A model generated the notes under the pieces. It had not been told where the DNA came from and did no database searches. It saw only the letters and a program-made list of their open reading frames with translations. Positions 24,096 to 32,587 of a DNA stretch of 64,000 nucleotides are shown one piece after another. The number at the start of each line of letters is the position of its first letter. The first letter of the stretch is position 1. The DNA is from Xylophilus ampelinus (GTDB taxonomy: Bacteria > Pseudomonadota > Gammaproteobacteria > Burkholderiales > Burkholderiaceae_C). The stretch spans positions 18,195 to 82,194 of the forward strand of contig NZ_QJTC01000019.1 in NCBI RefSeq assembly GCF_003217575.1. Direction: 5' to 3'. The translations under genes were made by a program, and so were the position numbers.

Positions 24096-26405
24096 ATGAA
24101 ACAGGGCCTGCGCCCGGTCGCCGTCGCCGCCCTCTACATAGTGGTCGGGGCCGCCTGGATGTTCGCCTCGCAACGTCTGCAGCGCACGCTCGATGTGACC
24201 GATCCCGCCCTGGTCGCGCGTCTGCATGGCGCCGGCGAGTTCGTCTTCGTCGTGCTGACCGGCCTGCTCGGGTGGGTCCTGCTGCGCCGGGAGCGGCGAG
24301 CGCGGGAGGCCAGCTTGCGCATCGGCAGCGAACTGGGCGGCATGGTGCAGCACGCGGGCGTCGGCATCGGCCGGATGTCGGTCGATTTCCGGATGCTGGC
24401 GGCCAGCCCGCGGCTATGCGAGATTTTCGGCCGCAGCGAGGCCGACCTGGTCGGTCGCAGCATGGCCGAGCTGATGGAATCCTTCGATGCGGCGGCGGCG
24501 CAAGAGCGGCGCGGCATCCTGCTGCGCGGCGAGGCCCACCATTACGAGATCGAGCATCGGATCCGCCATACCGACGGCCAGCTGCGCTGGTTGAAGGTCA
24601 AGGTCGGCATCGTGCGGGACGAGGACGACGTGCCGGCCTACTTCGTGCCGGTGGTCGAGGACGTCACCGCGATGCGCTCGGCCCAGACGCACCTGCGACT
24701 GGCCGACGCGATCATCGAGGAGACGGTCGAGGGCGTGATGGTCACCGATGCCGACCAGCGCATCGTCTCGGTCAACCCGGCCTTCAGCCGCGTTTCGGGC
24801 TACGCCGCGGCCGAAGTGCTGGGAGAACTGCCCCGCCTGCTGCAGTCCGGCCGGCATGCGCCCGACTTCTATGCGGCGATGTGGGCCGACCTCGACGCCC
24901 ATGGCCGCTGGCAGGGCGAGGTCTGGAACCGACGCAAGAGCGGCGAGATCTTCCCCGAGATGCTGGCGATCACCGCGGTGCGCGACGGTGCCGGCCACGT
25001 CAACCATTACGTGGGCGTCTTCACCGACATCACGCTGCAGAAGGCCTCGGAGGCCAAGCTCGACTACCTGGCCCACCACGACGCCCTCACCGGCCTGCCC
25101 AACCGGCTGATGTTCCAGCTGCGGCTGGAGGAGGTGGTGCTCGAAGCCGAGCGCGAGGGCGAGATGCTGGCGGTGCTGCTCTTCGACCTCGACCGCTTCA
25201 AGGACGTGAACGACAGCTACGGCCACCTGGCCGGCGACGAGCTGCTGCAGCAGGTGGCCGCGCGCCTGGGGGCCTGCCGCCGGCCGACAGACGTGCTGGC
25301 CCGCCTGGGCGGCGACGAGTTCGCGCTGCTGATGCGCGACCTGCCGACCGGCGAGGACGCGGCCAGCGGCGCCGCCCGCTGCATGGAGGCGCTGGCCCAG
25401 CCCTGGCATTCGCGCGCCGGCGTGGAGCTGGCGACCGGCATGAGCGCCGGCATCTGCCTGTTCCCGCAGCACGGCACCACGCCCGAGGCGCTGCTGCAGG
25501 GCGCCGACGCGGCCCTCTACCGCGCCAAGGGCGACGGCCGCGGCGTCTACCGCTACTTCGCCGACGAGATGACCGCCAGCGCCCGCGCCCGGCTGGAGCT
25601 GGAGGCCAAGCTGCGCCGCGCGGTCGCCCAGGGCACGCTGCAGCTGCACTACCAGCCGCAGGTCGATATCGGCAGTGGCCGCATCGTCGGCGCCGAGGCG
25701 CTGCTGCGCTGGCAGGACCCCGAAGCGGGCCGGATCCCACCCGACCGTTTCATCCCGGTGGCCGAATCGACCGGCCTGATCGGCGCGATCGGCACCTGGG
25801 TGCTGGCCGAGACCTGCCGCCAGGGTCGCGCTTGGCGCGACGAGGGCCTGCCGCCGCTGACGCTGGCCGCCAACGTCTCGCCCCGCCAGTTCCACCTGAA
25901 CGACGTGGTGGGCCAGGCCACCCAGGTGCTGGAGGCGACCGGGTTCCCCGCCGACTGCCTGGAGCTGGAGATCACCGAGGGCGTGCTGGTCGAGCGCGAA
26001 GACGAGGCGCTCGACACCCTCGAGCAGTTGCGCGCCCTCGGGGTGCGGATCGCGATCGACGACTTCGGCACCGGCTACTCCTCGCTCGCCAAGTTGAAGC
26101 GCTTCCCGATCGACGTGATCAAGATCGACCGCAGCTTCATCGGCGACATCCCCGGCAGCGCCGACGACATGGCGATCAGCGCGGCCATCATCGCGATGGC
26201 GCGCAGCCTGGGCATGCGGGTCATCGCCGAGGGGGTCGAGACGAAGGCCCAGCTGGATTTCCTGCGCGAGCGGCACTGCGACATGTACCAGGGCTTCCTG
26301 CTCAGCCACGCTTTGCCGCCCGACGAATTCGCCGCGCTGCTGCGCCGCCAGCCGGCGCTGCTGGAACCGGCGGGCGCGCCGGCCCGGCCGCTGATCCGGT
26401 CGTAG
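24096..26405 (+). CDS. Membrane PAS-GGDEF-EAL cyclic-di-GMP enzyme
   Basis: A 769-residue protein. Two N-terminal membrane helices (about 8-25 and 46-65) are followed by two PAS domains, then GGDEF and EAL domains. The cyclase motif GGDEF is intact (405-409) and preceded by an RPTD inhibitory-site motif (396-399). The phosphodiesterase motif EAL (534-536) and DDFGTGYSSL (655 on) are also intact, so both activities are possible. Start at ATG 24096 puts the first helix near the N-terminus. It is monocistronic. Confidence 0.92.
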   Translation: MKQGLRPVAVAALYIVVGAAWMFASQRLQRTLDVTDPALVARLHGAGEFVFVVLTGLLGWVLLRRERRAREASLRIGSELGGMVQHAGVGIGRMSVDFRMLAASPRLCEIFGRSEADLVGRSMAELMESFDAAAAQERRGILLRGEAHHYEIEHRIRHTDGQLRWLKVKVGIVRDEDDVPAYFVPVVEDVTAMRSAQTHLRLADAIIEETVEGVMVTDADQRIVSVNPAFSRVSGYAAAEVLGELPRLLQSGRHAPDFYAAMWADLDAHGRWQGEVWNRRKSGEIFPEMLAITAVRDGAGHVNHYVGVFTDITLQKASEAKLDYLAHHDALTGLPNRLMFQLRLEEVVLEAEREGEMLAVLLFDLDRFKDVNDSYGHLAGDELLQQVAARLGACRRPTDVLARLGGDEFALLMRDLPTGEDAASGAARCMEALAQPWHSRAGVELATGMSAGICLFPQHGTTPEALLQGADAALYRAKGDGRGVYRYFADEMTASARARLELEAKLRRAVAQGTLQLHYQPQVDIGSGRIVGAEALLRWQDPEAGRIPPDRFIPVAESTGLIGAIGTWVLAETCRQGRAWRDEGLPPLTLAANVSPRQFHLNDVVGQATQVLEATGFPADCLELEITEGVLVEREDEALDTLEQLRALGVRIAIDDFGTGYSSLAKLKRFPIDVIKIDRSFIGDIPGSADDMAISAAIIAMARSLGMRVIAEGVETKAQLDFLRERHCDMYQGFLLSHALPPDEFAALLRRQPALLEPAGAPARPLIRS

Positions 26406-26490
26406 CCGATGGGCAGGGCACCCGCGGATCCGGCACGGGGCGGGCGGCACCGGCCGGCCGGCGCCGCCCGCCGGGGGAGCCGCCCATCGT

Positions 26491-26553
26491 TTGCTATTGA
26501 ATTCATAGCTGCTGGTCGGCGCGGTACGTCGGCTGCAGGCATTTTTTATTCGA
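26491..26553 (+). repeat. GCTAT-N7-ATAGC dispersed repeat, copy 3
   Basis: Core GCTATTGAATTCATAGC (26493-26509), then GCTGGTCGG.. GGCTGCAGGC, then ATTTTTTATTC. It precedes the truncated sensor gene by about 10 nt and is inverted relative to copy 4 on the other side of that fragment. Confidence 0.8.
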
Positions 26554-26563
26554 GTTTTCTGCC

Positions 26564-26820
26564 ATGAACGCACCGTCCGACTCCGTCGACCTGGGCCACG
26601 CCTTCGAATTCGCCCCCGTCTCCCTGTGGCTCGAAGACTTCAGCGGCCTGAAGCGGCTGCTCGACCGGCTGCGGGCCGAGGGCGTGCGCGACCTCGGGGC
26701 CTACCTGGACGCGCATCCCGAGGCGGTGCAGGAGGGCATGTCCGCCCTGCGGGTGCTGCGGGTCAACCAGCGCACGCTGCAGCTGTTCGCCGCGCCTTGT
26801 CCGGTCGCCCTCGCAGGCCG
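26564..26820 (+). pseudogene. 5' fragment of a PAS-type sensor gene
   Basis: ATG 26564 opens a frame of about 80 native residues: FEFAPVSLWLEDFSGLKRLL, VRDLGAYLDAHPEAVQEGMS, LRVLRVNQRTLQLFAA. From memory this is the N-terminal module of multi-PAS sensor diguanylate cyclases. Homology stops where repeat copy 4 begins near 26821. The frame then reads 15-16 repeat-derived codons to a stop at 26869. The rest of the gene is absent, so it is a remnant. It follows a GGDEF-EAL gene, but no fusion of the two is implied. Confidence 0.65.
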
Positions 26821-26887
26821 TTTTATGAACGAAAAGTGCCTCTGGCCGGCGAAAAACGCCGACCTGTAGCTATTATTTTTATAGCAA
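26821..26887 (-). repeat. GCTAT-N7-ATAGC dispersed repeat, copy 4
   Basis: Minus-strand reading: core GCTATAAAAATAATAGC (26885-26869), then ACAGGTCGGCG.. CGCCGGCCAGAGGC, then ACTTTTCGTTCATAAAA. It truncates the sensor fragment on its left. The core is identical to that of copy 5. Confidence 0.85.
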
Positions 26888-26939
26888 GGACTGCGGCCGC
26901 TTTCAGAGGCGCCGTCCGGCAACCGACGCCCCGTTTCGC

Positions 26940-27820
26940 TCAACCGCGCCGCGCCGGCGCCATCATCCGCCGCAGGCCGGCGCAGTGATCGACCGGCGGC
27001 ATCGCCGGGCTGGTCCACACCGCGTCGAACTGCCCGCCGGGCGCCGCGCCGCCGGCCACCATCGCCACGCTACGCACGGTCCACTGGGTCGGCAGGTGCT
27101 GCGGCACGCCCAGCTGCCGGTCGACATGGCCGGCACCCGCCAGCAGCAGGCGGTGCGGCCGGGCATCACCGATTCGGCCAGCGTCAGCGCCATCGCCCGG
27201 TCGCGGCCGATCTGCACCCGCGTCATCGGGCCGATCTGCCGCTCGGGCAGCAGGCCGCAGTGGCCGGTGCGGATCGCCTCTTCCTGCGCACGGCGCACGT
27301 CGGGCGCCAGCTGCGCGTCGAGCGACACGTCCTCCATCGCGGTGCGCATCTGGTCGGCGGGCAGGTTGGCGCCGACCACCGGCACGCGGGCCGCCAGGCC
27401 TGCGCGCACTACCGGCGCATAGCGTGCCCAGGGCCAGGCGCGTTCGTCCCAGCGCAATGCGCGGCGCAGGGCGGCGTCGTCGGCATCGGGCGTCAGGGCG
27501 ACGGTGGTGGCGCCCAGCGGGGCCATCTCCAGCGCCACAGCGGCCAGCCGGCCCCGGGCGGCGAGCCGCTGCAATTGGGCGACCACCAGTTCGGGCTGGC
27601 CCGCCGCGTCGTGGGTCTCGCCGATCAGCAGGATGTCGGGCGTGGCGTCCGCGCCGGCAGGTGAGGCCGGCTCCGCCGCGGTGCCGGGCGTCTTGGCCGG
27701 AACCGCGGACGGCCCGGCCGCGCAGCCCGCCAGCACGCCCGCCAGCAGCATCGGTGCCGCGTGGCGGACGGCGGGCCCCGGGCGGGACAGGCGGTGGCGG
27801 AGCGGGGCGCAGGCGGTCAT
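26940..27820 (-). pseudogene. ChaN-family lipoprotein gene with frameshift
   Basis: The N-terminal frame from 27820 encodes a lipoprotein signal (LLAGVLAGC), then the ChaN signatures ILLIGETHDAAGQPEL and VALEMAP, through VMPGRT. Near 27150 the frame is lost. The next frame resumes the expected LLLAGAGHVDRQLGVPQHLP and runs to a stop at 26940. One missing C in a short C-run on the coding strand explains it. ChaN proteins are about 270-290 residues, bind heme and are iron-linked. Either a recent pseudogene or a sequencing error. Confidence 0.72.
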
Positions 27821-27935
27821 GCGTCGATACTATGCGGCCGGCCCCGGGGGTGTCCCGGTGGTGCGAGGTCTGTTGCAATCGCCGTCCCGAACAGGGGCGC
27901 CCGGTCGTGCCCGCCTTTTCCGTCTTCGTTTCCCC

Positions 27936-28390
27936 ATGCGCCGCTTTTCTCTCGCCTTGCCCGATCGCATGCTGCTGGCCCGCTAAGAGCGGCTAACACA
28001 ACCCTTCTGGCGTCGTTGCCGCACCTTGTCGTACTACTCGTACTGTCTGCGATGCGGCGCCTAGCCAGAACCGCTTCGCTGGGTTGTGTTAGCCGCTCTA
28101 ACTGTTCACCCTGGCGCTCGCCTTCGCCGCGGCCGCGGCCTGCGTGGTCCTGCGCACGCCGCCGCCCTGGATGGTCGGGCCGCCGGTCGTCGTCGCGCTG
28201 GCGGAGATGGCGGGCGCGCCGGTGGCCAGCGCCGGGCCGGCGCGCAATGCGGCGCAGTTGACGATCGCCAAGGTACTGCAGCCGGGGTGCCGGTGATCAC
28301 CGCGTTCCAGGTGCGCAGGCTGATCGCCGGTGCTGCTGCTGGTGGAGCCGGTGTTCCGCCGGCTCTATCCGCAGCAGGAAGACGCCGCGC
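27936..28390 (+). pseudogene. AbrB-family membrane protein gene, disrupted and deleted
   Basis: ATG 27936 starts MRRFSLALPDRMLLAR and is cut by the 118-bp palindromic element (27984-28101). Immediately after the element the frame resumes as LFTLALAFAAAAACVVLRTP, then PPWMVGPPVVVALAEMAGA and ARNAAQLTIA. This resembles the first membrane segment of the AbrB/YdhZ-type duplicated membrane family. A large internal part is missing. A C-terminal-like piece follows (VPVITAFQVRRLIA, then VLLLVEPVFRRLYPQQ after another frameshift). Family name is from memory and moderate in certainty; the broken state is clear. Confidence 0.6.
27984..28101. repeat. 118-bp palindromic MITE-like element, copy 1
   Basis: Ends are perfect 19-bp inverted repeats AGAGCGGCTAACACAACCC / GGGTTGTGTTAGCCGCTCT, bounded by TAA on both sides. 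Inner complementary pairs include TTCTGGCG / CGCC and GCCAGAA, CCGCA / TGCGG, and a central GTAC-TACTC-GTAC. No coding capacity. It sits inside an AbrB-like reading frame and differs from the copy at 40514 at one position. Confidence 0.92.
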
Positions 28391-28412
28391 CGCCGCACGA
28401 CCTGCCCACCAA

Positions 28413-28438
28413 GCAAAACGCCACGGAAGACCGTGGCG
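28413..28438 (-). terminator. Rho-independent terminator of the DUF3567 gene
   Basis: On the minus strand a perfect 8-bp stem CGCCACGG / CCGTGGCG with loop TCTT is followed by TTTTGCTT. It lies 61 nt past the DUF3567 stop. Confidence 0.85.
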
Positions 28439-28498
28439 TCGATCGACTTGTCAGAGACCGAGGGCCGCACGGGCGGCCGGTAGAGGCCGCCTGCTGCA

Positions 28499-28780
28499 TC
28501 AGTGCACGACGACCGGGTTCTGCGCCAGGCCCGCGTAGCTGTCGAGCATATCCTCGACCTCGTCCTGCGTAGGCGTGTTGCGCTGCCAGTCGAGGATGAT
28601 CTGCTGGAACATCTCGGCCCAGGAGCCGTCGAGGTAGACCTCTTTGCCAGAGCGCTTGTCCACGATCTCGAAACCATGGCGCGCCAGCTGTGGGACTTCC
28701 GCACCCGTGCTGTCGTCCTCGGTGGTGTCTGGCACCATGTGGACAACCACGAAAGACTCCGAGTCGTAAAGCATCTGCAT
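28499..28780 (-). CDS. DUF3567 family protein
   Basis: A 93-residue acidic protein starting MQMLYDSESFVVVHM, with the family core GFEIVDKRSGKEVYLDG and a C-terminal MLDSYAGLAQNPVVVH. DUF3567 is a small betaproteobacterial family of unknown function, usually 80-95 residues. A Shine-Dalgarno AGGAAA precedes ATG 28780, and a strong terminator follows. Monocistronic. No membrane segment or signal peptide. Confidence 0.88.
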   Translation of the reverse strand: MQMLYDSESFVVVHMVPDTTEDDSTGAEVPQLARHGFEIVDKRSGKEVYLDGSWAEMFQQIILDWQRNTPTQDEVEDMLDSYAGLAQNPVVVH

Positions 28781-28921
28781 GCGGTTTCCTTTTCTGTTCA
28801 GAACTCTCTGGCATTTGGCAGCATGGATGCCAGTTTCAAGTGTAGGGGGGCCGCAGCGCCATTCTTTTTATCGCTTTGGCGCGTAAGACATGGCGCCCTG
28901 CGCCGTTCGGGCGTCGGGCCC

Positions 28922-30148
28922 TCACGGCTTGCCCAGGCTGTCGAGCTTCTGATCGACATAGTCGCCGTTTTGCTGGGTGATGCGGATGCGCACCGGCAGG
29001 TAGCCCAGCGCCGGGGCGTACCAGACCTCGACCCGGGTATCGAACTCCTTGCGCGGCGCCCGCTCCAGGCGCACCGCGTCGACCTTGCCCGCGGGCAGGT
29101 CCAGGGGTTCGCGGGCGGCGATGGTGAAGCTCCAGTCCTCCGCGTCGCGGGTGCCGACGGTCTGCAGCGCGATCGACGAGCCTTCGGGGTAGCGCGTCGG
29201 ATCGCCCGCCAGCAGCGCGCCGAGCTGCATGAACACGCCCAGCCGGTCCTGCGCGCCGGCATGCAGCGGTGCCTCGGGCGCGTTCGAGCTGAAGACGACA
29301 CTGCCCTTGTCGCGGTCGAAATGCGCCGCCTGCTCGCTGCGCCGCGCCTTGTCGCCGAAGCGCTCGGGCACCAGCCCGGTCGCGTCGATCCTGCCGGTGC
29401 TGGTCTGCACCCGCGAGCCGATCAGGAAGGCGCTGACCTCCATCCGCGCGTCGTAGCGGTCGCCCTCCTGCTGCCAGAGCAGTTCCGATTTGGCGTGCCA
29501 GGTCATGCCCTTGGCATTGCCCTCGGCGCTGTAGAGCATCCGCACCGAGGCCGGTACGCCGACGGGCGGGCTCCACGGCGGGCCTTCCAGCAGATACCGC
29601 CCGGGAGTCGCGGTCGCCGCAGGGGCCGTCGCCACGCCCGCCGGGCCTGCCGCGCCGGTGCCGGTGCCGGATCCGCCCGCGCCCGCCGAAGCGCCAGCGC
29701 CGGCCGGGGTGCCCGCGGCGGCCGACGGGCCGACCGACGCGCCCGGCCCGACGGAGGCCGACGGCCCGATCGAGGCGACCGGGCCGATCGACGCCGCCGC
29801 CAGCGGATCGGCGGCCGGTGGCGAAGGCGCCGGCTCGGGCGCCGGCGCGGAAGGCGGTGCCGGCGGCGGCTTCGGTTTGGGTGTCGGCGCAGGGGCGGGC
29901 GGTGGCGCGGGCGGCGGGGCCGGCGGCCGGGGCGGTGCCACCGGGTCGGGCGGCGCGGGAGGGGACACCATCCGGGTGACGAAGGGCGTGGCGCTGGTGG
30001 GCGGCGGCGCGTCGGGCAGGCCCGGCGGCACCCAGCCGAGCGCGGCCAGGTGGGCCGCCAGCACGGCTGCGGTCAGGGCGGCCAGGGGGCGCACGGGGAT
30101 GCCGCCCGCGGGGCTCCGCGGAACGGTTCCAGGGATACTTGCTGCCAT
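28922..30148 (-). CDS. DUF3108 domain protein with proline-rich linker
   Basis: A 408-residue protein at the longest start. It has one N-terminal membrane helix (RPLAALTAAVLAAHLAALGW), then a long Pro/Ala/Gly-rich linker resembling TonB-type periplasmic spacers, then a C-terminal DUF3108 domain from about residue 205 (GMTWHAKSELLWQQEGDRYD). It is probably anchored in the inner membrane with the domain reaching across the periplasm; function unknown. The ATG at 30148 overlaps the start of the divergent hydrolase gene. A GTG at 30094, just before the membrane helix, is an attractive alternative start. Confidence 0.85.
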   Translation of the reverse strand: MAASIPGTVPRSPAGGIPVRPLAALTAAVLAAHLAALGWVPPGLPDAPPPTSATPFVTRMVSPPAPPDPVAPPRPPAPPPAPPPAPAPTPKPKPPPAPPSAPAPEPAPSPPAADPLAAASIGPVASIGPSASVGPGASVGPSAAAGTPAGAGASAGAGGSGTGTGAAGPAGVATAPAATATPGRYLLEGPPWSPPVGVPASVRMLYSAEGNAKGMTWHAKSELLWQQEGDRYDARMEVSAFLIGSRVQTSTGRIDATGLVPERFGDKARRSEQAAHFDRDKGSVVFSSNAPEAPLHAGAQDRLGVFMQLGALLAGDPTRYPEGSSIALQTVGTRDAEDWSFTIAAREPLDLPAGKVDAVRLERAPRKEFDTRVEVWYAPALGYLPVRIRITQQNGDYVDQKLDSLGKP

Positions 30149-31178
30149 GAAACTTGCTACCTACAAGGACGGATCGCGCGACGGCCAGTTGCTGGTCGTA
30201 TCCCGCGACCTGGCCTCGGCCCATTATGCGACCGGCATCGCCGGCCGCCTGCAGCAGGTGCTGGACGACTGGAGCTTCCTCTCGCCCCAGCTGCAGGACC
30301 TGAGCGACGAGCTCAATGCCGGCCGCGCCCGCCACGCGTTCCCGTTCGAGCCCGCCCGCTGCATGGCGCCCCTGCCGCGCGCCTACCAGTGGGCCGACGG
30401 CTCGGCCTACCTGAACCATGTCGAGCTGGTGCGCCGGGCCCGCGGCGCCGAGGTGCCCGCCAGTTTCTATGACGACCCGCTGATGTACCAGGGCGGCAGC
30501 GACGATTTCGCCGGCCCCTGCGACGCGGTCGTGGTGCCGTCGGAGGCCTTCGGCATCGACTTCGAGGCCGAGATCGCCGTCGTCACCGCCGACGTGCGGA
30601 TGGGCGCCACGCCCGAGCAGGCGCTGGACGGCATCCGCCTGGTCATGCTGGCCAACGACGTCAGCCTGCGCAACCTGGTCCCGGCCGAGCGGGCCAAGGG
30701 CTTCGGCTTCTTGCAGAGCAAGCCCGCCACCGCTTTCAGCCCGGTGGCCGTCACCCTCGACGAGCTGGGCGAGGCCTGGCAGGGCGGCCGCCTGCACCTG
30801 ACCCTGCAGAGCACCTGGAACGGCCGCAAGGTCGGCATGTGCGACGCCGGCCCCGACATGACCTTCCACTTCGGCCAGCTGGTCGCCCACATCGCCAAAA
30901 CCCGCAACGTGCGCGCCGGCAGCATCGTCGGCAGCGGCTCCGTCAGCAACAAGGGGATGGAGAAGAACGGCCGCATGGACTGGCCCAAGGGCTACAGCTG
31001 CATCGCCGAGAAGCGCTGCATCGAAACCATCCAGGACGGGGCACCGAAGACCGAATTCATGCGCTTCGGCGACACCATCCGCATCGAGATGAAGGGCCGC
31101 GACGGGCAGAGCGTCTTCGGGGCGATCGACCAGCATGTGGTGGCCACCGGGTACGCCGACGCGCCGAGCGCCGCCTGA
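30147..31178 (+). CDS. Fumarylacetoacetate hydrolase family protein
   Basis: A 343-residue metal-dependent hydrolase. It has the conserved N-terminus MKLATYKDGSRDGQLLVVSR and metal-binding FAH core residues in DFEAEIAVV and the ANDVSLRN segment. The C-terminal GSGSVSNKG and RFGDTIRIEMK are typical. The family hydrolyses fumarylacetoacetate or related diketo acids in aromatic degradation. No homogentisate genes are adjacent, so the substrate is open. Start is fixed by homology at 30147. Confidence 0.92.
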   Translation: MKLATYKDGSRDGQLLVVSRDLASAHYATGIAGRLQQVLDDWSFLSPQLQDLSDELNAGRARHAFPFEPARCMAPLPRAYQWADGSAYLNHVELVRRARGAEVPASFYDDPLMYQGGSDDFAGPCDAVVVPSEAFGIDFEAEIAVVTADVRMGATPEQALDGIRLVMLANDVSLRNLVPAERAKGFGFLQSKPATAFSPVAVTLDELGEAWQGGRLHLTLQSTWNGRKVGMCDAGPDMTFHFGQLVAHIAKTRNVRAGSIVGSGSVSNKGMEKNGRMDWPKGYSCIAEKRCIETIQDGAPKTEFMRFGDTIRIEMKGRDGQSVFGAIDQHVVATGYADAPSAA

Positions 31179-31197
31179 TCGAGGCCCCGGCGTACGC

Positions 31198-32403
31198 CTA
31201 CCGCGCCATCGCCCGGCGCGACCCGTCTTCCTCCACCTCGTCGTCCCGCACGAGCCGGCCGGCCTCGTCGTAGGTGCGTGCGCGGCTGAGGCGGCCGCGG
31301 GCGTCGTAGACCGATTCCGACCTCAGCCGGCCCTGGGTGTCGAAGCGGCGGTGGATGCCGGTGGGGATGGGGGCGTAGCGGCCGGTGTCGATGTAGCGGC
31401 TCTCGGCCGCCAGCGTGCCGTTGTCGTAGAACTCGCGGGTGTCCAGGACGCGGGCGGTGCCGGCGACGTCGTACTGCGCCACGCTGCGCCGCTGGCCGTT
31501 GGGAAAGAAGGTCGATTCGCCGCTGAGTTCTCCCTGCGTCCAGCGGCGTTCGCGCAAAAGCACGCCGGTGTGCGAGAACTCCTGCTCGCGCTCGCGCACC
31601 GCCTTGCCGCCGGCCATGCTCCAGATCACCTCGCGGCGCTTGGTGCCTGCGGTGTCGAAGCTGCGTTCGATACGACCGGTGGCGCTCAGTTCTTCCTGCT
31701 GCGAGACGTGGCCGTTCTCCTGCAGCGTCTCGTAGCGCACCCGCTTGCCGGCAGCGTAGGTGCCGCGGGCATGCAACACGCCGGTCTCGGAATAGAAGGC
31801 GATCTGCGACGGCTTGCCTGCGAAGCCGCAGAGCCGCGCGTCGTCCACCACCGGGGCCAGCACCGGCCGGTCGGCGCACTGAAGTCGCCGCAGTTCGCCG
31901 TGGGCGTTGAATTCGGCCGAGGCGATCTCGCCTTTCGCATTGCTGAAACTCGCGCGCTGCAACAGGCCGTTGGCGTAGAAGTTGCGCGCCATTCCGACCT
32001 GGCGGCCGTCGTCGTAGACGGTGTCCCGCAGCACCTGGCCCGAGGGAGCGAACTCGCGGGCCCGGCCGTGGATGTTGCCGCGCTCGTTCAGGACATGTTC
32101 ACGCGACAACCTGTTTTCGCTGAAATAGCGCACCTGGCCGATGAACTTGCCGTCCTGCACTTCCTGCTCGCGGGTCGGCATGCCAGTGCCCCGCTCCCGG
32201 CAGCGGATCGTGCCGGTCCGTCCCTGGAGGCTGCTGCCGCCGATCGGGCTGACGAATTCGCCGTTGAGGTCGCAGTCCTGGACGGCCCATGCCGATCCGC
32301 AGAGGAGCAGGCCCAGGCCGCAGGCCAGGCCGCGGCGGAGCGTTGACGCGACGCAAGGCGGTGCGGGGCAGGACGACAGGGACAACGGCGGCTCCATAAG
32401 CAT
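31198..32403 (-). CDS. Secreted YwqK/MORN-like repeat protein
   Basis: A 401-residue protein with a signal peptide (cleavage after GSAWA, about residue 40). It carries many repeats of about 22-25 residues with the pattern G-x-x-x-x-Y-x-x-x-G-x-x, e.g. REFYDNGTLAAESRYIDTGR and HRRFDTQGRLRSESVYDARG. These are the antiparallel beta repeats of YwqK/MORN-like proteins, sometimes named toxin-antitoxin YwqK antitoxins. Two cysteine pairs suggest an oxidising compartment. No toxin gene is nearby. Convergent with the hydrolase gene and divergent from phaM. Confidence 0.8.
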   Translation of the reverse strand: MLMEPPLSLSSCPAPPCVASTLRRGLACGLGLLLCGSAWAVQDCDLNGEFVSPIGGSSLQGRTGTIRCRERGTGMPTREQEVQDGKFIGQVRYFSENRLSREHVLNERGNIHGRAREFAPSGQVLRDTVYDDGRQVGMARNFYANGLLQRASFSNAKGEIASAEFNAHGELRRLQCADRPVLAPVVDDARLCGFAGKPSQIAFYSETGVLHARGTYAAGKRVRYETLQENGHVSQQEELSATGRIERSFDTAGTKRREVIWSMAGGKAVREREQEFSHTGVLLRERRWTQGELSGESTFFPNGQRRSVAQYDVAGTARVLDTREFYDNGTLAAESRYIDTGRYAPIPTGIHRRFDTQGRLRSESVYDARGRLSRARTYDEAGRLVRDDEVEEDGSRRAMAR

Positions 32404-32502
32404 GTCGCTCGATTACGTGTTCAAAGCCTGTAGGCCGATCGAGCTTACTCCGCGCCAGCCCCCGCGCCACGTGGCCGATGCCCGGGATTACATGCGGAAA
32501 CA

Positions 32503-32529
32503 CCGTGTTGAGCACGGAGTGCAACACGG
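32503..32529. promoter_or_regulatory. Inverted repeat upstream of phaM
   Basis: Perfect 8-bp arms CCGTGTTG and CAACACGG separated by 11 nt, 59 nt before the phaM start in the divergent phaM/YwqK-like gap. Spacing suits a dimeric regulator, or an mRNA hairpin. No known consensus is claimed. Confidence 0.4.
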
Positions 32530-32587
32530 GCTGCTTGCGGTAAGCTGGCTGCCTGTCGGCGCCACCCCACAATACCAGGAGACAGCC

